Notes: generated by a model from the sequence alone, not told the origin. A stretch of DNA of 64,000 nt from Methanolobus sp. (GCF_016278365.1 NZ_JADQBZ010000004.1:62001-126000); one strand, 5' to 3'; counted from the stretch's first letter, positions 26,821-37,310 are shown. Program-made: numbers and translations.

Positions 26821-27032
26821 ATGCAGGTCTTCCTCTGGCCGTAAATGTTCACTTCCCTATATATGTGTTCCTGTTTGGTTTTCTATTGCTCCGTGTCTGT
26901 AGCTCTCTTTTTTCTTTCCTGGTGATTATCCATGAATATCATTGAACCAGCTGTAAAATGTATATATTATGGGGCATCTTTCTTTAACCAAAAAGAAAAA
27001 TTATTATAGATGATGTTGTTCCCTTGTTATCC

Positions 27033-28310
27033 ATGGATTACTACTCAGCAGATTTTAACGCAGGAGTATCAAAAAAGCAGTATGTTCTTGGCGGGGACGG
27101 CTCACAGGAGGGTGCCATGCTGTATCTTGGAAGGTACCTTGCGCGCGACAGGTCAGCAGGCTCCCATGTGAAGCTGGATGTTCGCAGGCCTCATGCTATC
27201 CTGGTCAGCGGCAAGAGAGGATATGGTAAGTCCTACACGATGTCTATCATTATTGAGGAACTGCTTATGTTGCCGGAAGTTGCAAGAATGGACATAGCAC
27301 CTGTTGTTATTGACACTATGGGAATATTCTGGACTTTCGCAAAAGGGAACGACATGCAACTTCGGTCCCTGCAGGATTGGGGACTCGAACCTGCGGGTTT
27401 TCATACAAATGTATTTGTCCCGCAAAACAGTCAAGAAAGCTATGTTCAGAGAGGCATAAATGTAAAGCCTGTTGCTATTCCTCTCTCCCACATGGATGGT
27501 TACGAGTGGTGCCAGCTGTTTGGCATTGACCCGATATCTTCTGCCGGTGTCCTGATCGTGAGGGTTCTGGAGTTCCTGAGAGAAAGGTCATCTTCTTTTT
27601 CATTTGAGGACGTGATGGATGCATTGATGGAAGATGAGCGTTCTGATGTGGTTTCCAGGACTGCCGCGAACAATTATTTCAGGACTGCCATGTCATGGGG
27701 TGTATTTGCGGCAGAGGGATGGGATACATCCGATCTTGTAAAAGGGGGATCTCTTGCGGTTATCGACGTAAGCACTATCCGGAACCGTGATGTACGATCG
27801 GCTATTGTTGGTTTTATTGCAAAGGATATTTACCATAAAAGACTGGAAGCAAGGCGTTCATATGAGAGGATGCTTATGGGTGACAGGACCGTTGGGAAAG
27901 GAATTCCTATGGTATGGATGTTCATCGATGAAGCCCAGCAATTCGTGCCCCGCGAGGGAAGCACGCTGGCTTCAGATATCCTCATAAACGAATGGTTGAG
28001 GCAGGGCCGCCAGCCTGGCTTGTCACTGGTCATGGCAACACAGCGCCCCTCTTCTCTTCATCCGGATGTGATGTCCCAGTCTGATATTGTGATCTGCCAC
28101 AGGCTTACATCCAGGGAGGATATCATTGCTCTTGAATCAGCCAGGCCTACTTATATGAGAGAGGATTTCGGCGAATCACTTCGAAAAATGGGAAATGAAA
28201 GGGGAACTGCCCTTGTGGTGGATGATACCACCGAGACAGCTCATATTATACGGATGAGGCCCCGCTTAAGCTGGCACGGTGGCAGTGAGCAGCTTGTGGA
28301 CATCGGATGA
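27033..28310 (+). CDS. HerA-like DNA translocase ATPase (DUF87)
   Basis: A 425-aa HerA/FtsK-superfamily ATPase. Walker A SGKRGYGKSYT (about residues 61-71), Walker B PMVWMFIDEAQQFVP and the sensor region SLVMATQRPSSLHPDVMSQ are clear. HerA pumps DNA for the NurA nuclease in end resection, but no NurA gene is adjacent here. The missing neighbour and the divergent N-terminus leave its partner open. ATG 27033 is chosen over TTG 27024; neither has a good SD. Confidence 0.8.
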   Translation: MDYYSADFNAGVSKKQYVLGGDGSQEGAMLYLGRYLARDRSAGSHVKLDVRRPHAILVSGKRGYGKSYTMSIIIEELLMLPEVARMDIAPVVIDTMGIFWTFAKGNDMQLRSLQDWGLEPAGFHTNVFVPQNSQESYVQRGINVKPVAIPLSHMDGYEWCQLFGIDPISSAGVLIVRVLEFLRERSSSFSFEDVMDALMEDERSDVVSRTAANNYFRTAMSWGVFAAEGWDTSDLVKGGSLAVIDVSTIRNRDVRSAIVGFIAKDIYHKRLEARRSYERMLMGDRTVGKGIPMVWMFIDEAQQFVPREGSTLASDILINEWLRQGRQPGLSLVMATQRPSSLHPDVMSQSDIVICHRLTSREDIIALESARPTYMREDFGESLRKMGNERGTALVVDDTTETAHIIRMRPRLSWHGGSEQLVDIG

Positions 28311-28501
28311 TTGCTTCATCCTTTTCAGCAGAAAAAGCATCTTTTTTCCTCGGATTCTTAAAATTAATTATATAAGGACTGAAACGAAGATTATCATATC
28401 AGATGGATAACCCATCTGCTGAACAACCATTGCTCTAAAAGTTACTAATCTATTAACTCCAGTATTGTAATACAGCATATCATAGCATATCGTGTTCTAA
28501 T

Positions 28502-28531
28502 CCAAGTTTTCAGAACTTGGGCATTTATAAA
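28502..28531 (+). promoter_or_regulatory. Palindrome plus TATA box upstream of ablA
   Basis: CCAAGTT-N5-AACTTGG is a perfect 7-bp inverted repeat (28502-28520) ending 2-3 bp before the TATA-like ATTTATAAATT (from 28523). The predicted transcription start is near 28550, just before ATG 28562. An operator touching the TATA/BRE region could control osmolyte synthesis. Confidence 0.45.
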
Positions 28532-28561
28532 TTAAACTTTTAAACAACGGATAGTGATCCG

Positions 28562-29875
28562 ATGAAAACACATCTTAAAAGACAGCAAGACATTGCAGAG
28601 AAAATTAATCCTGACGTCGTCATTTCTAACTGGAAAGACTGGAAATGGCAGGTCAAGCATTGTGTCAGAGATATAGCCACCTTTGAAAAACTGCTTAATA
28701 TCGAGTTTGAACCTGAAGAGAAAGAAGCACTCAAGTCCACGCTTGAAAAATTCCCCTTGTCCATAACACCTTACTATCTTTCACTTATCGAAGTTGAAGA
28801 CATAAATAACGATCCCATATTCATGCAGGCATTTCCCTCACCAAAGGAACTGATAGTTTCAGAGGATGACATGCACGATCCCCTTTCCGAGGACAAGGAT
28901 AGTCCTGCACCAGGAATAACGCACAGGTATCCTGACAGGGTGCTTTTCCATGTGAGCAACGTATGCGCTATGTACTGCCGGCATTGCACTCGCAAAAGAA
29001 AGGTAGGAGATATTGATCATATTCCTGACAAGTATATTGTGCAGCAGGGAATCGATTACATTGCAAGCAATCCCTACATAAGGGATGTGCTTCTGTCCGG
29101 CGGGGATCCGTTCATGCTTCCGGATGACTATCTTGACTGGATACTCACGGAATTGCGCTCAATATCTCATGTAGAGGTTATAAGGATAGGTACAAGAACT
29201 CCTGTAGTACTACCTTACCGCATAACCGATGAACTTGTGAGTATGCTGAGCAAGCATCATCCTATATGGGTGAATACTCATTTCAACCATCCCCGTGAGA
29301 TCACATCCTCTTCCAAGGAAGCCTTGAGAAAACTGGCAGATGCTGGTATACCTCTGGGGAACCAGACCGTACTTCTCAGTGGGGTCAACGATTGCTATAG
29401 GATATTGAAGCGACTTTTCCACAAGCTTGTGGCAAATCGTGTGCGTCCATATTACCTGTACCAGTGCGACCTTTCCGAAGGCCTGACACATTTCAGGACA
29501 TCTGTCGGGAAAGGCATTGAGATCATGGAAAACCTTATCGGCCATACAAGTGGTTTTGCAGTTCCCAGGTACGTGATCGATGCGCCTGAAGGAGGAGGTA
29601 AGATACCTATACTTCCTTCCTATATGATATCCAGGTCCACCCATAAAGTAATCCTCCGTAACTACGAAGGGGTGATCACATCCTATAAGGAGCCTAAAGA
29701 ATACAGGCCTGTATATTGTGACCGCGATTGTGAGGAGTGTAAGCTCCAATTAAAACTTGATGATGCACCTGAATACCGATCAGTAGGAATCGCAGAGCTT
29801 CTTTCAGATAGTGAGAAAACGCAGAGCCTGATCCCTGGAAATACGATACGGGTGGAGAGAAGGTCCATTGACTGA
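28562..29875 (+). CDS. ablA: Lysine 2,3-aminomutase
   Basis: Radical SAM, PLP-dependent enzyme that turns L-lysine into beta-lysine for the compatible solute N-epsilon-acetyl-beta-lysine. 437 aa, KamA family. The [4Fe-4S] motif CAMYCRHC spans residues 135-142, with [14 protein letters not shown] following and the C-terminal PLP/zinc-type region CDRDCEECK. The last codons overlap ablB, whose product acetylates beta-lysine. The pair points to salt adaptation, known in Methanosarcina and relatives. Confidence 0.95.
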   Translation: MKTHLKRQQDIAEKINPDVVISNWKDWKWQVKHCVRDIATFEKLLNIEFEPEEKEALKSTLEKFPLSITPYYLSLIEVEDINNDPIFMQAFPSPKELIVSEDDMHDPLSEDKDSPAPGITHRYPDRVLFHVSNVCAMYCRHCTRKRKVGDIDHIPDKYIVQQGIDYIASNPYIRDVLLSGGDPFMLPDDYLDWILTELRSISHVEVIRIGTRTPVVLPYRITDELVSMLSKHHPIWVNTHFNHPREITSSSKEALRKLADAGIPLGNQTVLLSGVNDCYRILKRLFHKLVANRVRPYYLYQCDLSEGLTHFRTSVGKGIEIMENLIGHTSGFAVPRYVIDAPEGGGKIPILPSYMISRSTHKVILRNYEGVITSYKEPKEYRPVYCDRDCEECKLQLKLDDAPEYRSVGIAELLSDSEKTQSLIPGNTIRVERRSID

Positions 29876-30710
29876 TGCTATAATACGTCTGGGTGATTCG
29901 GTAGTCCAGCACGGCAGGCATAATGACAGGGTGTACCTGATGAGCCTGTCCTCTTCGGATTCTGACCCTATACATCCGGTACTTGAAGCTGTGGAGTCTC
30001 TGGCATCTGAAAACAGCTATTCGAAGATATTCTGCAAAATCCCTTCCTCCCTGAAGGATGATTTCCTCTCAGGAGGATATGTGGAGGAAGCACATATACC
30101 AGGCTTTTTCGGCGGTTCAGAGGATGCAAGCTTCATGTGCAGGTATCTTTCTCAATACCGTATGTATGATGAAAGCTCTGAGGAGAATTGCAAGGTCCTG
30201 AATATTGCGCTGGGGAGACAGGATGAAGAAAAAGAGGTCAGACTTCCGATGAATGCCAGTTGCGATATCTGTACCCCTGCTGATGTGGTGGAGATGGCCG
30301 GTGTTTTCACGGAAGTGTTCCCCACTTATCCATTTCCGGTGTTCGACCCGGAGTATCTTTTACAGACTATGACAGAAGGCTTTGTGTACTTCTGTATCAG
30401 GACTGAAGGCAGGATAGTTGCACTGTCATCCTGTGAGATGGATACTGAGAACATGACTGTGGAGATGACGGATTTTGCGACGCTGCCTTCATATCGGGGC
30501 AGGGGTTACTCGCACTTTCTCCTTAACGAGATGGAACGGGAGATGCTCAGGCGTGATATGCGTGTAGCTTATACCATCGCAAGAGCTCGTTCTTACGGGA
30601 TGAATATAGTGTTCTCGAGTAACTCCTACAGGTATGCAGGAACCCTTGTAAACAATACGAACATCTCGGGCGGGTTTGAAAGCATGAACGTCTGGCACAA
30701 GAAGCTCTGA
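29868..30710 (+). CDS. ablB: Beta-lysine N-acetyltransferase
   Basis: GNAT-fold acetyltransferase (280 aa) making N-epsilon-acetyl-beta-lysine. The GNAT part is C-terminal: [20 protein letters not shown] carries the acetyl-CoA R/Q-x-x-G-x-G/A loop, preceded by [22 protein letters not shown] 29868 is the start and lies within the ablA 3' end, behind GGAGAGAAGG, so the two are translationally coupled. Its stop is adjacent to the stop of the convergent Lrp gene. Confidence 0.92.
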   Translation: MTDAIIRLGDSVVQHGRHNDRVYLMSLSSSDSDPIHPVLEAVESLASENSYSKIFCKIPSSLKDDFLSGGYVEEAHIPGFFGGSEDASFMCRYLSQYRMYDESSEENCKVLNIALGRQDEEKEVRLPMNASCDICTPADVVEMAGVFTEVFPTYPFPVFDPEYLLQTMTEGFVYFCIRTEGRIVALSSCEMDTENMTVEMTDFATLPSYRGRGYSHFLLNEMEREMLRRDMRVAYTIARARSYGMNIVFSSNSYRYAGTLVNNTNISGGFESMNVWHKKL

Positions 30711-31154
30711 TCAGACACTATATATGCCGTCCTTGATACTTTTGGTGATTATCTCGACACTGTAGTTCTGGATAGGTATCTCCTGCAGGAGCCTGTCGTT
30801 AATGAAATCAGTAAGGTCTTCTTCATCATCGAAAAGCCCGAAAGCTTTTATTGAGTATTGCCCTGTTGTCTGATATATCTTTATCAGGTCTTCGATCTCG
30901 GCCAGTTTCCTGATGCTGGTCTTTATCTGTTTGTTCTCCAGTTCAAGGTTGAAGATGGCAAAAGTCTTTTTCCCGAACTTTCTGGGATTGAGCAGGACGA
31001 CATAGTTCTTTATGTATCCTTCTTCCTCCAGTTTTTCCAGCCTGTACCTGACACCATTCTCACTAAGACCGACCTTCTTGGCTATCTCAGAGATAGGTAT
31101 CCTGGCACCATTCTGTAGGATAGAGAGTATTATCAGGTCTTTTTTGTTCACCAT
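30711..31154 (-). CDS. Lrp/AsnC-family regulator
   Basis: A 147-aa regulator with N-terminal HTH (LSILQNGARIPISEIAKKVG, then LSENGVRYRLEKLEEEGYI) and a C-terminal RAM/AsnC ligand domain. Such proteins usually sense amino acids as octamers. Divergent from leuD across about 170 bp, and convergent with ablB, it could control branched-chain or lysine-related genes; this is inference from position only. Confidence 0.88.
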   Translation of the reverse strand: MVNKKDLIILSILQNGARIPISEIAKKVGLSENGVRYRLEKLEEEGYIKNYVVLLNPRKFGKKTFAIFNLELENKQIKTSIRKLAEIEDLIKIYQTTGQYSIKAFGLFDDEEDLTDFINDRLLQEIPIQNYSVEIITKSIKDGIYSV

Positions 31155-31322
31155 TGATAATAAGTAATGGGTACTAATATTAAGGCTTTATTAAGTCTCT
31201 CTTGTATCTGCCTGTAATATTTATACAAAAGTTCTTTTTAACCATTACCATTTAGTATGATAGTATGTATTATATGCTCTCAACGTTGACTATGATAATC
31301 TAAGTTTCAATCCGGTGTTAAA

Positions 31323-31802
31323 ATGAAAGGAAGAGTCTGGAAATTCGGAGATGATATAGATACGGATGCTGTTATTCCCGGTAGGTATCTTATCCTCAAT
31401 ACCCCAAAAGAACTTGCAGCCCATGCCTTTGAAGGCGTGAGGCCGGAATTTGCAAAGCAGGTAAAAGAAGGCGATATTATCGTCGCAGGGAATAACTTTG
31501 GTTGTGGCTCCTCAAGGGAACACGCACCTATAGCCCTGAAGGGTACTAAGATATCTTGCGTGATAGCCAAATCCTTTGCACGTATCTTCTTCAGGAACTC
31601 CATCAATATCGGTGTAGCACTTCTCGAATGTCCTGACACCGACAGGATATTGGATGGTGACGAGCTGGATGTGGACTTTGCAACAGGTGTTATCACCAAT
31701 GTAACAAGGAATGAAAAATATCAGGCAACTCCGCTTCCTGACTTCGTAAGGGGTATCATGGACGCCGGCGGCCTGATAGAATATACCAGGAAAACCATCT
31801 GA
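31323..31802 (+). CDS. leuD: 3-isopropylmalate dehydratase small subunit
   Basis: A 159-aa swivel-domain subunit of isopropylmalate isomerase (or homoaconitase) with [31 protein letters not shown] and the [16 protein letters not shown] signature. The substrate loop reads YLIL; archaeal homoaconitase has an Arg in this loop (YLRT), so the leucine pathway is more likely. The large subunit is not in the window. It is 28 bp upstream of the dehydrogenase gene. Confidence 0.88.
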   Translation: MKGRVWKFGDDIDTDAVIPGRYLILNTPKELAAHAFEGVRPEFAKQVKEGDIIVAGNNFGCGSSREHAPIALKGTKISCVIAKSFARIFFRNSINIGVALLECPDTDRILDGDELDVDFATGVITNVTRNEKYQATPLPDFVRGIMDAGGLIEYTRKTI

Positions 31803-31830
31803 TTCCATTATAACGATTAAGGAGAATAAC

Positions 31831-32958
31831 ATGACACAATATAAGATCCCGGTAATACCCGGTGACGGTATCGGGCCAGAGATCATTGCTGAGGGCTGCA
31901 AAGTTATCGATGCGGCAGGAGAGAAGTTTGGCTTTGATGTAGAGTGGACCGAGTATCCACATGGGGCTGACCACTACCTGAAAACAGGTGAGCTTATCTC
32001 CGAGGATACGCTTGCAGAACTCAATAAGAACCCTGTGATCTACCTGGGTTCCATAGGTGACCCAAGGGTGGCACCCGGTGTCCTTGAGAAGGGTATACTG
32101 CTAGCTGCCAGGTTCTATTTCGATGAATACGTGAACCTGCGCCCGATCAAGTTGCTTGAGGGAGTCTGGACACCTATCAAGGACAAGACGCCCAAAGATA
32201 TTGACTTTGTAGTTGTCAGGGAAAATACAGAGGACTTCTATATCGGCATAGGTGGAAAAGCCAGCCGTGGAACCAGTAAGGATCTGTTGGAAGTCTCCAG
32301 GAGCCTTTACTCAGCCAAGTTTGGTCTTGACATTGAGACCGACAGTGAGGAAATAGCCTACCAGATAGGCATGATCTCAAAGGAAGGTACCCAAAGGGTC
32401 ATCGAGTATGCATTCGACCTGTCTGAAAAGAGGGGGAAACATGTATCCTCTGTTGACAAAGCAAACGTGCTCTCTGACATCTATGGCTTCTGGAGGAAGG
32501 AATTTGAGGCTGTCTCAGCTAAGCATCCCGGAGTGACCACTGATTTCAATTATGTGGATGCTATGACCATGTGGTTTGTGAAGAATCCTGAGTGGTTTGA
32601 CGTGGTCGTAACACCTAATATGTTCGGTGACATCATCACTGATCTTGGTGCAATGGTCCAGGGCGGACTCGGACTGGCTCCGGGAGGTAACATCAACCCC
32701 AACGGTACCAGCATGTTCGAGCCTATCCATGGTTCGGCACCCAAGTACAAGGGCCAGAACAAGGTTAACCCTATAGCCACTATCTGGGCAGGTGCCATGA
32801 TGATGGAGCAACTCGGTGAAAAAGAAGCTGCAGATTCTATCGTTTCTGCCATTGAGACCAACATCCTTGATGCCAAGGTAAGGACCTATGATATGGGCGG
32901 TTCTTCCACCACTTCCGATGTCGGCAGCGATATCGCAAGGATAGTACTGGGCAAATAA
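31831..32958 (+). CDS. leuB: 3-isopropylmalate dehydrogenase (isocitrate/isopropylmalate family)
   Basis: A 375-aa NAD(P)-dependent beta-decarboxylating dehydrogenase. Motifs: [48 protein letters not shown] and the cofactor loop [18 protein letters not shown]. The neighbouring leuD favours isopropylmalate; isocitrate and homoisocitrate enzymes are close relatives. An AAGGAGAAT SD precedes ATG 31831. A terminator hairpin follows. Confidence 0.87.
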   Translation: MTQYKIPVIPGDGIGPEIIAEGCKVIDAAGEKFGFDVEWTEYPHGADHYLKTGELISEDTLAELNKNPVIYLGSIGDPRVAPGVLEKGILLAARFYFDEYVNLRPIKLLEGVWTPIKDKTPKDIDFVVVRENTEDFYIGIGGKASRGTSKDLLEVSRSLYSAKFGLDIETDSEEIAYQIGMISKEGTQRVIEYAFDLSEKRGKHVSSVDKANVLSDIYGFWRKEFEAVSAKHPGVTTDFNYVDAMTMWFVKNPEWFDVVVTPNMFGDIITDLGAMVQGGLGLAPGGNINPNGTSMFEPIHGSAPKYKGQNKVNPIATIWAGAMMMEQLGEKEAADSIVSAIETNILDAKVRTYDMGGSSTTSDVGSDIARIVLGK

Positions 32959-32967
32959 CTTCCTTAC

Positions 32968-32987
32968 TTGCATCCGAAAGGGTGCAA
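32968..32987 (+). terminator. Terminator after leuB
   Basis: 8-bp stem TTGCATCC/GGGTGCAA closed by a GAAA tetraloop, followed by TCTATTTTTTC. Placed 10 nt after the leuB stop codon. Confidence 0.75.
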
Positions 32988-33146
32988 TCTATTTTTTCTT
33001 CTATTTTTCTATGTTGTTTACCGCAAACTCTACAGTTAGCGCTCGTTTTCAATTAATACCTCATCATCATTATAACCATTATATACTAATGTATAGATAT
33101 TTTTAAATACAAGTAACATCACTTTAAGTTATAACTGACATTGATA

Positions 33147-33211
33147 TATCAGCTACGGGGGGAAAGGATTTGAGTCCTGCTCTAATCTGGTGCGTTGATT
33201 CCCTGCTGATA
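33147..33211 (+). ncRNA. Candidate structured 5' leader
   Basis: A GC-rich segment between an AT-rich promoter (TATA-like TTTTTAAATAC near 33100-33110) and the next gene. Nested pairings are visible. P1 is TATCAGC/GCTGATA (33147-33153 with 33205-33211). P2 is GGGAA/TTCCC (33160-33164 with 33199-33203). P3 is AGGA/TCCT (33165-33168 with 33175-33178). It may be a regulatory leader or a small RNA; no known riboswitch is recognised. Confidence 0.35.
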
Positions 33212-33234
33212 ATTTGCTTATTGAGGTGCATGTA

Positions 33235-33546
33235 ATGGTAAGATCAATTGAAGACCTTGAAAAGGACCTGGATACGATGAACGAGATGTTCCGAAAATAT
33301 GTGAAAATCTCTCAGCATTACCAGCAGCAGGTCGATAGCGCGAACATACCTGAAGAGCAGCGTAAAGCACTGCTGGAAAAGCTAACACAGGAAAATGAAA
33401 AAGTACAGAAGGCAAAGTTACAGATAGATACCTTCGAGAGGACTATCCGGACACTGAAAGATTCCAGGGAAAAATTGAAAGAAGTCATCCACAAGACTGA
33501 AAAGCCGGATTACGAGAAACCGGAATATCTTGTGGCTTATAACTGA
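33235..33546 (+). CDS. Small coiled-coil protein
   Basis: A 103-aa, highly charged helical protein that looks like one continuous coiled coil (SIEDLEKDLDTMNEMFRKYV; LEKLTQENEKVQKAKLQIDT). No domain is recognised; prefoldin-like or scaffold roles are possible. ATG 33235 follows a GAGGTG SD by 6 nt; the longer TTG frame at 33214 lacks an SD. A structured leader may precede it. Confidence 0.7.
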   Translation: MVRSIEDLEKDLDTMNEMFRKYVKISQHYQQQVDSANIPEEQRKALLEKLTQENEKVQKAKLQIDTFERTIRTLKDSREKLKEVIHKTEKPDYEKPEYLVAYN

Positions 33547-33568
33547 AATTACATTTTTATGACAATGT

Positions 33569-34273
33569 TCATCCTCTGATGCGGGTGCCCAAGTGGGCTC
33601 CTTTCAGAGGTTCGGTCATTATACTTTCCTGGATGATTGCCTGCAGTACGTCCTGGGCGTCGCTGCCATCCATCACTATGGTTTCTATGTTACAGCGCTC
33701 AATGATCTTTGCTGCAAGAGGGTCGACAGGTGACTTGGACCCGGCTTTCATTTCGATGGTCATGACGATGTTGACAAGTTCCTTTGGTGACATTACTTCA
33801 TACTTTCTTGCATCCGTATATTGCTTTGGATCTGCGGTGTATACGCCGTCAACGGCTGTTGCGATAACGAACAGGTCAGCCCTTAGGTATTCTGCCAGTA
33901 TGGCTGCAACCGCATCAGTTGTCTGCCCGGGGATGACACCTCCCATAACAACTATCTTCCCTGAGGACAGAGCTTCCCTGGCTTCCACATAGTCATGTGG
34001 TGGCTGAGGATAGGCTTCATTTCCCAATGCCGATATGAGTAGCTTTGCATTCAGACGGGTTATGTCGATACCGATATAATCACATTCTACTTCATTACAC
34101 CCGACGCTGCGCGCCGCATCGATATAATCACGTGCAGCAGTTCCGCCGCCTGTTACAACTATTATGGTGTTTTCCTTTGCAAGTTCTTTAAGTGCAACAG
34201 CATACGCCCGAAAACTTTCCGGCTTCAGATCCTTTGCTAGAATGGATCCACCAACAGATAATACGACCAGCAT
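33569..34273 (-). CDS. pyrH: UMP kinase
   Basis: Phosphorylates UMP to UDP. The 234-aa amino-acid-kinase fold protein is the archaeal short form with VVLSVGGSILA, VVTGGGTAARDYI, MGGVIPGQTTDAVAA and AVDGVYTADPK. It is the last gene of a minus-strand run after asd and a secreted OB-fold-like protein, with 15 bp to the latter, so the run may be cotranscribed. Confidence 0.93.
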   Translation of the reverse strand: MLVVLSVGGSILAKDLKPESFRAYAVALKELAKENTIIVVTGGGTAARDYIDAARSVGCNEVECDYIGIDITRLNAKLLISALGNEAYPQPPHDYVEAREALSSGKIVVMGGVIPGQTTDAVAAILAEYLRADLFVIATAVDGVYTADPKQYTDARKYEVMSPKELVNIVMTIEMKAGSKSPVDPLAAKIIERCNIETIVMDGSDAQDVLQAIIQESIMTEPLKGAHLGTRIRG

Positions 34274-34288
34274 GATAATCTTTAGTCG

Positions 34289-35023
34289 TTAACGCTTTCT
34301 TTGGCTTAAAAGTATCGCCACCGCTCCAAGGGCAGCAAGAGCTGCCATGAATGAAAAACCAGGAACAAGGGATGTTATTGATAAGGGTGAGAGGTTCTTT
34401 GCCATGCTTTCGCTATGGAGGATACCGCCGTTGTAAAGGCCATGTATCTTTATGTCCTCTCCCGGTTTAAGGTCAGTTGCCCCGTAATAGAATATCCGGA
34501 TGTGTTCATTTGTCCCTGTTTCAGCAACGATGGCCGTATAGCGTCCCACTGACAGCTCTATACTTGTAAGGTTCCCTGTGACAGTGACATATTTGCCGTT
34601 ATACGAGGCCGGATTCCCGTTTATGTCACTTATATTGACCTGTCCCACGTCCTGTACCGGATAGCGCAGCACGTAGTTAGGGTACATGATATCATCTCCG
34701 ATTGGATTATGCTTGAATTCGCCGGTGAGCATAATCTGCTCTCCCTGTTCAAAACCGTTGAAAAGTCCAATCTTTGTAACATCGGTCTTCAAAACTATAT
34801 CGCCATCTGCAAGAACTGCGGAATATTTGCTGATCTCAGAAAGGTTGCCTACGACACTTATTTTACGGTAGGCCGTGGTACTGTCATATACCGAAGGTTT
34901 CTCAATGAGCTTTGAGATAGGTACTATCTCGAGTTCGAACATCGAGGCATTTGCAAAAGTGGCAGTACATGCGATAAGAAGCAACAAGATAGCTATCACT
35001 CTGAATGTACTGCCTTTTTTCAA
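34289..35023 (-). CDS. Secreted OB-fold-like protein with PGF-CTERM-type tail
   Basis: A 244-aa surface protein: N-terminal signal peptide (VIAILLLLIACTATFANA), two beta-rich repeats resembling OB/tRNA-binding folds (ISVVGNLSEIS... and VTVTGNLTSIE...), and a C-terminal tail VPGFSFMAALAALGAVAILL ending SQRKR. That PGF plus hydrophobic helix plus basic end is the PGF-CTERM form, which archaeosortase A processes for lipid anchoring. Function is unknown. It lies 9 bp after asd on the same strand. Confidence 0.7.
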   Translation of the reverse strand: MKKGSTFRVIAILLLLIACTATFANASMFELEIVPISKLIEKPSVYDSTTAYRKISVVGNLSEISKYSAVLADGDIVLKTDVTKIGLFNGFEQGEQIMLTGEFKHNPIGDDIMYPNYVLRYPVQDVGQVNISDINGNPASYNGKYVTVTGNLTSIELSVGRYTAIVAETGTNEHIRIFYYGATDLKPGEDIKIHGLYNGGILHSESMAKNLSPLSITSLVPGFSFMAALAALGAVAILLSQRKR

Positions 35024-35032
35024 TATATCACC

Positions 35033-36064
35033 TTAGAGTTTTCCCATCTTGTGTAGGAGTTCAGCATTAAGCACACTTGCACCTGCAGCTCCGCGAACGG
35101 TGTTGTGTCCCATTGCTGTGTAGCGGATACCCTCTCTTATCCTGCCAACTGTGATGCTCATGCCCTTGCCCATATTCCTGTCAAGGCGGGGTTGTGGCCT
35201 GTCCAGCTCGTCTCTGACGATGAGGACCTGCTTTGGTTCTGTCGGGAGATCTCCCAGTTTTGGATTGAAATCAAGAAATACCTGCCTGACCTGTTCAGGG
35301 GTCGGGTTGTCTGTCATCTTCGCCCAGATGGCTTCTGTATGGCCGTCCATAACAGGGACTCTGTTGCATGATGCACTGATCATGATGTCCGCAGGGATAA
35401 TTTCAGACCCGTCAAACTCTCCCAGAAGTTTCAGTGGCTCGGTTTCCATCTTTTCTTCTTCGCCACCGATGTATGGGATTATGTTGTCCATTATTGCCAT
35501 AGAAGCAACGCCGTCATAACCTGCGCCGGATACGGCCTGCATAGTGGCAACCTGAACTGATTCAAGTCCAAATTGCATAAGAGGCTTGAGGGTAGGCACC
35601 ATGATAATGGTCGAACAGTTAGGATTTGTCACAATGTATCCGTCCCATCCGCGGTTGTCCTGCTGTACGTCTATCAGCCCGAGATGGTCAGCATTGACCT
35701 CTGGTACTACCAGGGGAATATCTTTTTCCATCCTGTAAGCAGATGCATTGCTTGCTACCACAAAGCCTTCTTTTGCAAACTCTGCTTCAACTGTTTTGGC
35801 AAAGCTTGAAGGCATTGCTGAGAATACAACGTCAGCATCAACTTTTTTTGGATCAACTGGCACGATCTCCATGTCTGTTACTATATCAGGCATTTTGCTT
35901 TCAAGCCTCCAGTTGGCTGCTTTAGCATACTTCTTGCCTGCACTCTTCTCTGATGCTGCAAGACATGTGATCTCGAACCATGGGTGGTTCTCCAATGCCT
36001 GTACAAATCTCTGTCCTACCGCGCCGGTAGCACCCAGGATACCTGCTCTGATCGTTTCTGGCAT
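35033..36064 (-). CDS. asd: Aspartate-semialdehyde dehydrogenase
   Basis: Reduces aspartyl phosphate to aspartate semialdehyde for lysine, threonine and methionine. The 343-aa protein is the archaeal/fungal type. NADP loop [12 protein letters not shown] (about residues 10-21), catalytic Cys in [10 protein letters not shown], and [10 protein letters not shown] are present. It follows the small ferredoxin gene by about 70 bp on the same strand. Confidence 0.95.
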   Translation of the reverse strand: MPETIRAGILGATGAVGQRFVQALENHPWFEITCLAASEKSAGKKYAKAANWRLESKMPDIVTDMEIVPVDPKKVDADVVFSAMPSSFAKTVEAEFAKEGFVVASNASAYRMEKDIPLVVPEVNADHLGLIDVQQDNRGWDGYIVTNPNCSTIIMVPTLKPLMQFGLESVQVATMQAVSGAGYDGVASMAIMDNIIPYIGGEEEKMETEPLKLLGEFDGSEIIPADIMISASCNRVPVMDGHTEAIWAKMTDNPTPEQVRQVFLDFNPKLGDLPTEPKQVLIVRDELDRPQPRLDRNMGKGMSITVGRIREGIRYTAMGHNTVRGAAGASVLNAELLHKMGKL

Positions 36065-36134
36065 AACCTTTCCTCGGGGAATGATAAAAAGTTTAAAAGT
36101 TTAAAAATAGGAAATCCCGGAATAAGCAGTGTGC

Positions 36135-36311
36135 TTATTCCATTTTGATTGCGTCTGTCGGGCACACGTCAACACATGCACCGCAATCCAGACATTCGTC
36201 TGCAACTACGACTGCAATGTTGTCACCATTCATGCTTATCGCTTCTGAAGGACATTCATCAACGCATGTTCCGCAACCTACACACTCATCGACAATTATT
36301 ATTGCTACCAT
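36135..36311 (-). CDS. 2[4Fe-4S] ferredoxin, 58 aa
   Basis: Small electron carrier with two full cluster motifs: [12 protein letters not shown] and [21 protein letters not shown] lies 8 nt before ATG 36311; the stop codon is at 36135-36137. It is just upstream of asd on the same strand. In methanogens, ferredoxins of this size serve many oxidoreductases; the partner here is unknown. Confidence 0.92.
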   Translation of the reverse strand: MVAIIIVDECVGCGTCVDECPSEAISMNGDNIAVVVADECLDCGACVDVCPTDAIKME

Positions 36312-36590
36312 TTTAGTTTTCTCCTTTTACATTCGATCTGCAATTGTATACTAGTCTTCACTATATTAGTACAAATCTACACTCTATCATAACAGAAATG
36401 AAATAAAAAGTTATCGTTGCTCATCTAAAAAAGGCACGCGTTCGGAGGATAATGTACCTTTGCTTTTGATTCTCCCTATGCTATTTCTTTTAAATATTTG
36501 TTGTTTAAAGCATATTTATCATTGAATTAAGGTAAAATTATAATAAATTCATTAAGCAAAATTCATATAGTTGCATTTAAACGTCTCACT

Positions 36591-37262
36591 ATGAAAAAAA
36601 CATTGCCTGCAACTCTTGGACCCTCCGATATAAGTACAAATAATACTGCCATCTCTCCGGTAATCGGTATCGTATTACTGATACTACTCACACTTTTACT
36701 TGCAGGTATCACCGTTTCTTCGGTTTATGGGAAAGACTATTCGTCTTCACTGCAGCCTGCCCCGATGGCAGTGATAGAAGTCGAGAGCGTGGTGGGCGGG
36801 GTGCCATATATAGGGTATCCCAATGGTATAGGGTATGAGAAAAACCTTATTGTTTTTCAACATACTAGCGGGAGCCCTTTGCACACAAACTCTACATATA
36901 TCATAATTACTGGCGAAGGTGCCAGTACTATAGGTGCGTGGCCTCATAACACAATACCCAAGGGGGAGTTATTCATCAGATATGAAAATCTTGAATACGG
37001 TGGGAAAGCTTCACAATATGCTTCACGGAATCCGGACCTGTCTGACGGCGTTTGGTCTGCGGGGGAACGACTTCTTCTGAACGGCAAGGACAGCATAGGT
37101 GGAAATGCGGCATCTTCCGTACTTGTAAATATCAAAGGCATGAGCAGTACTTCCGACAATTATGGCCTCAAAGAAGATAGTGTCATCACTATAAAAGTGT
37201 TTGACCGGGACACTAACAAGATCATCGCTGAGGCAAAGCACAAAGTCACTCCTGCAAAGTGA
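36591..37262 (+). CDS. Type IV pilin-like protein (DUF1628 N-terminus)
   Basis: A 223-aa archaeal pilin. The N-terminal segment NTAISPVIGIVLLILLTLLL (about residues 18-37) is the DUF1628/type IV pilin class III signal. A prepilin peptidase would cut just before or in the polar segment, and the helix would build the pilus core. The rest is a beta-rich extracellular domain. It stands alone, 49 bp before the helicase gene, without pilus assembly genes in the window. Confidence 0.85.
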   Translation: MKKTLPATLGPSDISTNNTAISPVIGIVLLILLTLLLAGITVSSVYGKDYSSSLQPAPMAVIEVESVVGGVPYIGYPNGIGYEKNLIVFQHTSGSPLHTNSTYIIITGEGASTIGAWPHNTIPKGELFIRYENLEYGGKASQYASRNPDLSDGVWSAGERLLLNGKDSIGGNAASSVLVNIKGMSSTSDNYGLKEDSVITIKVFDRDTNKIIAEAKHKVTPAK

Positions 37263-37310
37263 CATTATTATCAAAACCGTTTAAGTAATGTGAGGTCATA
37301 GGAGTGTTCA

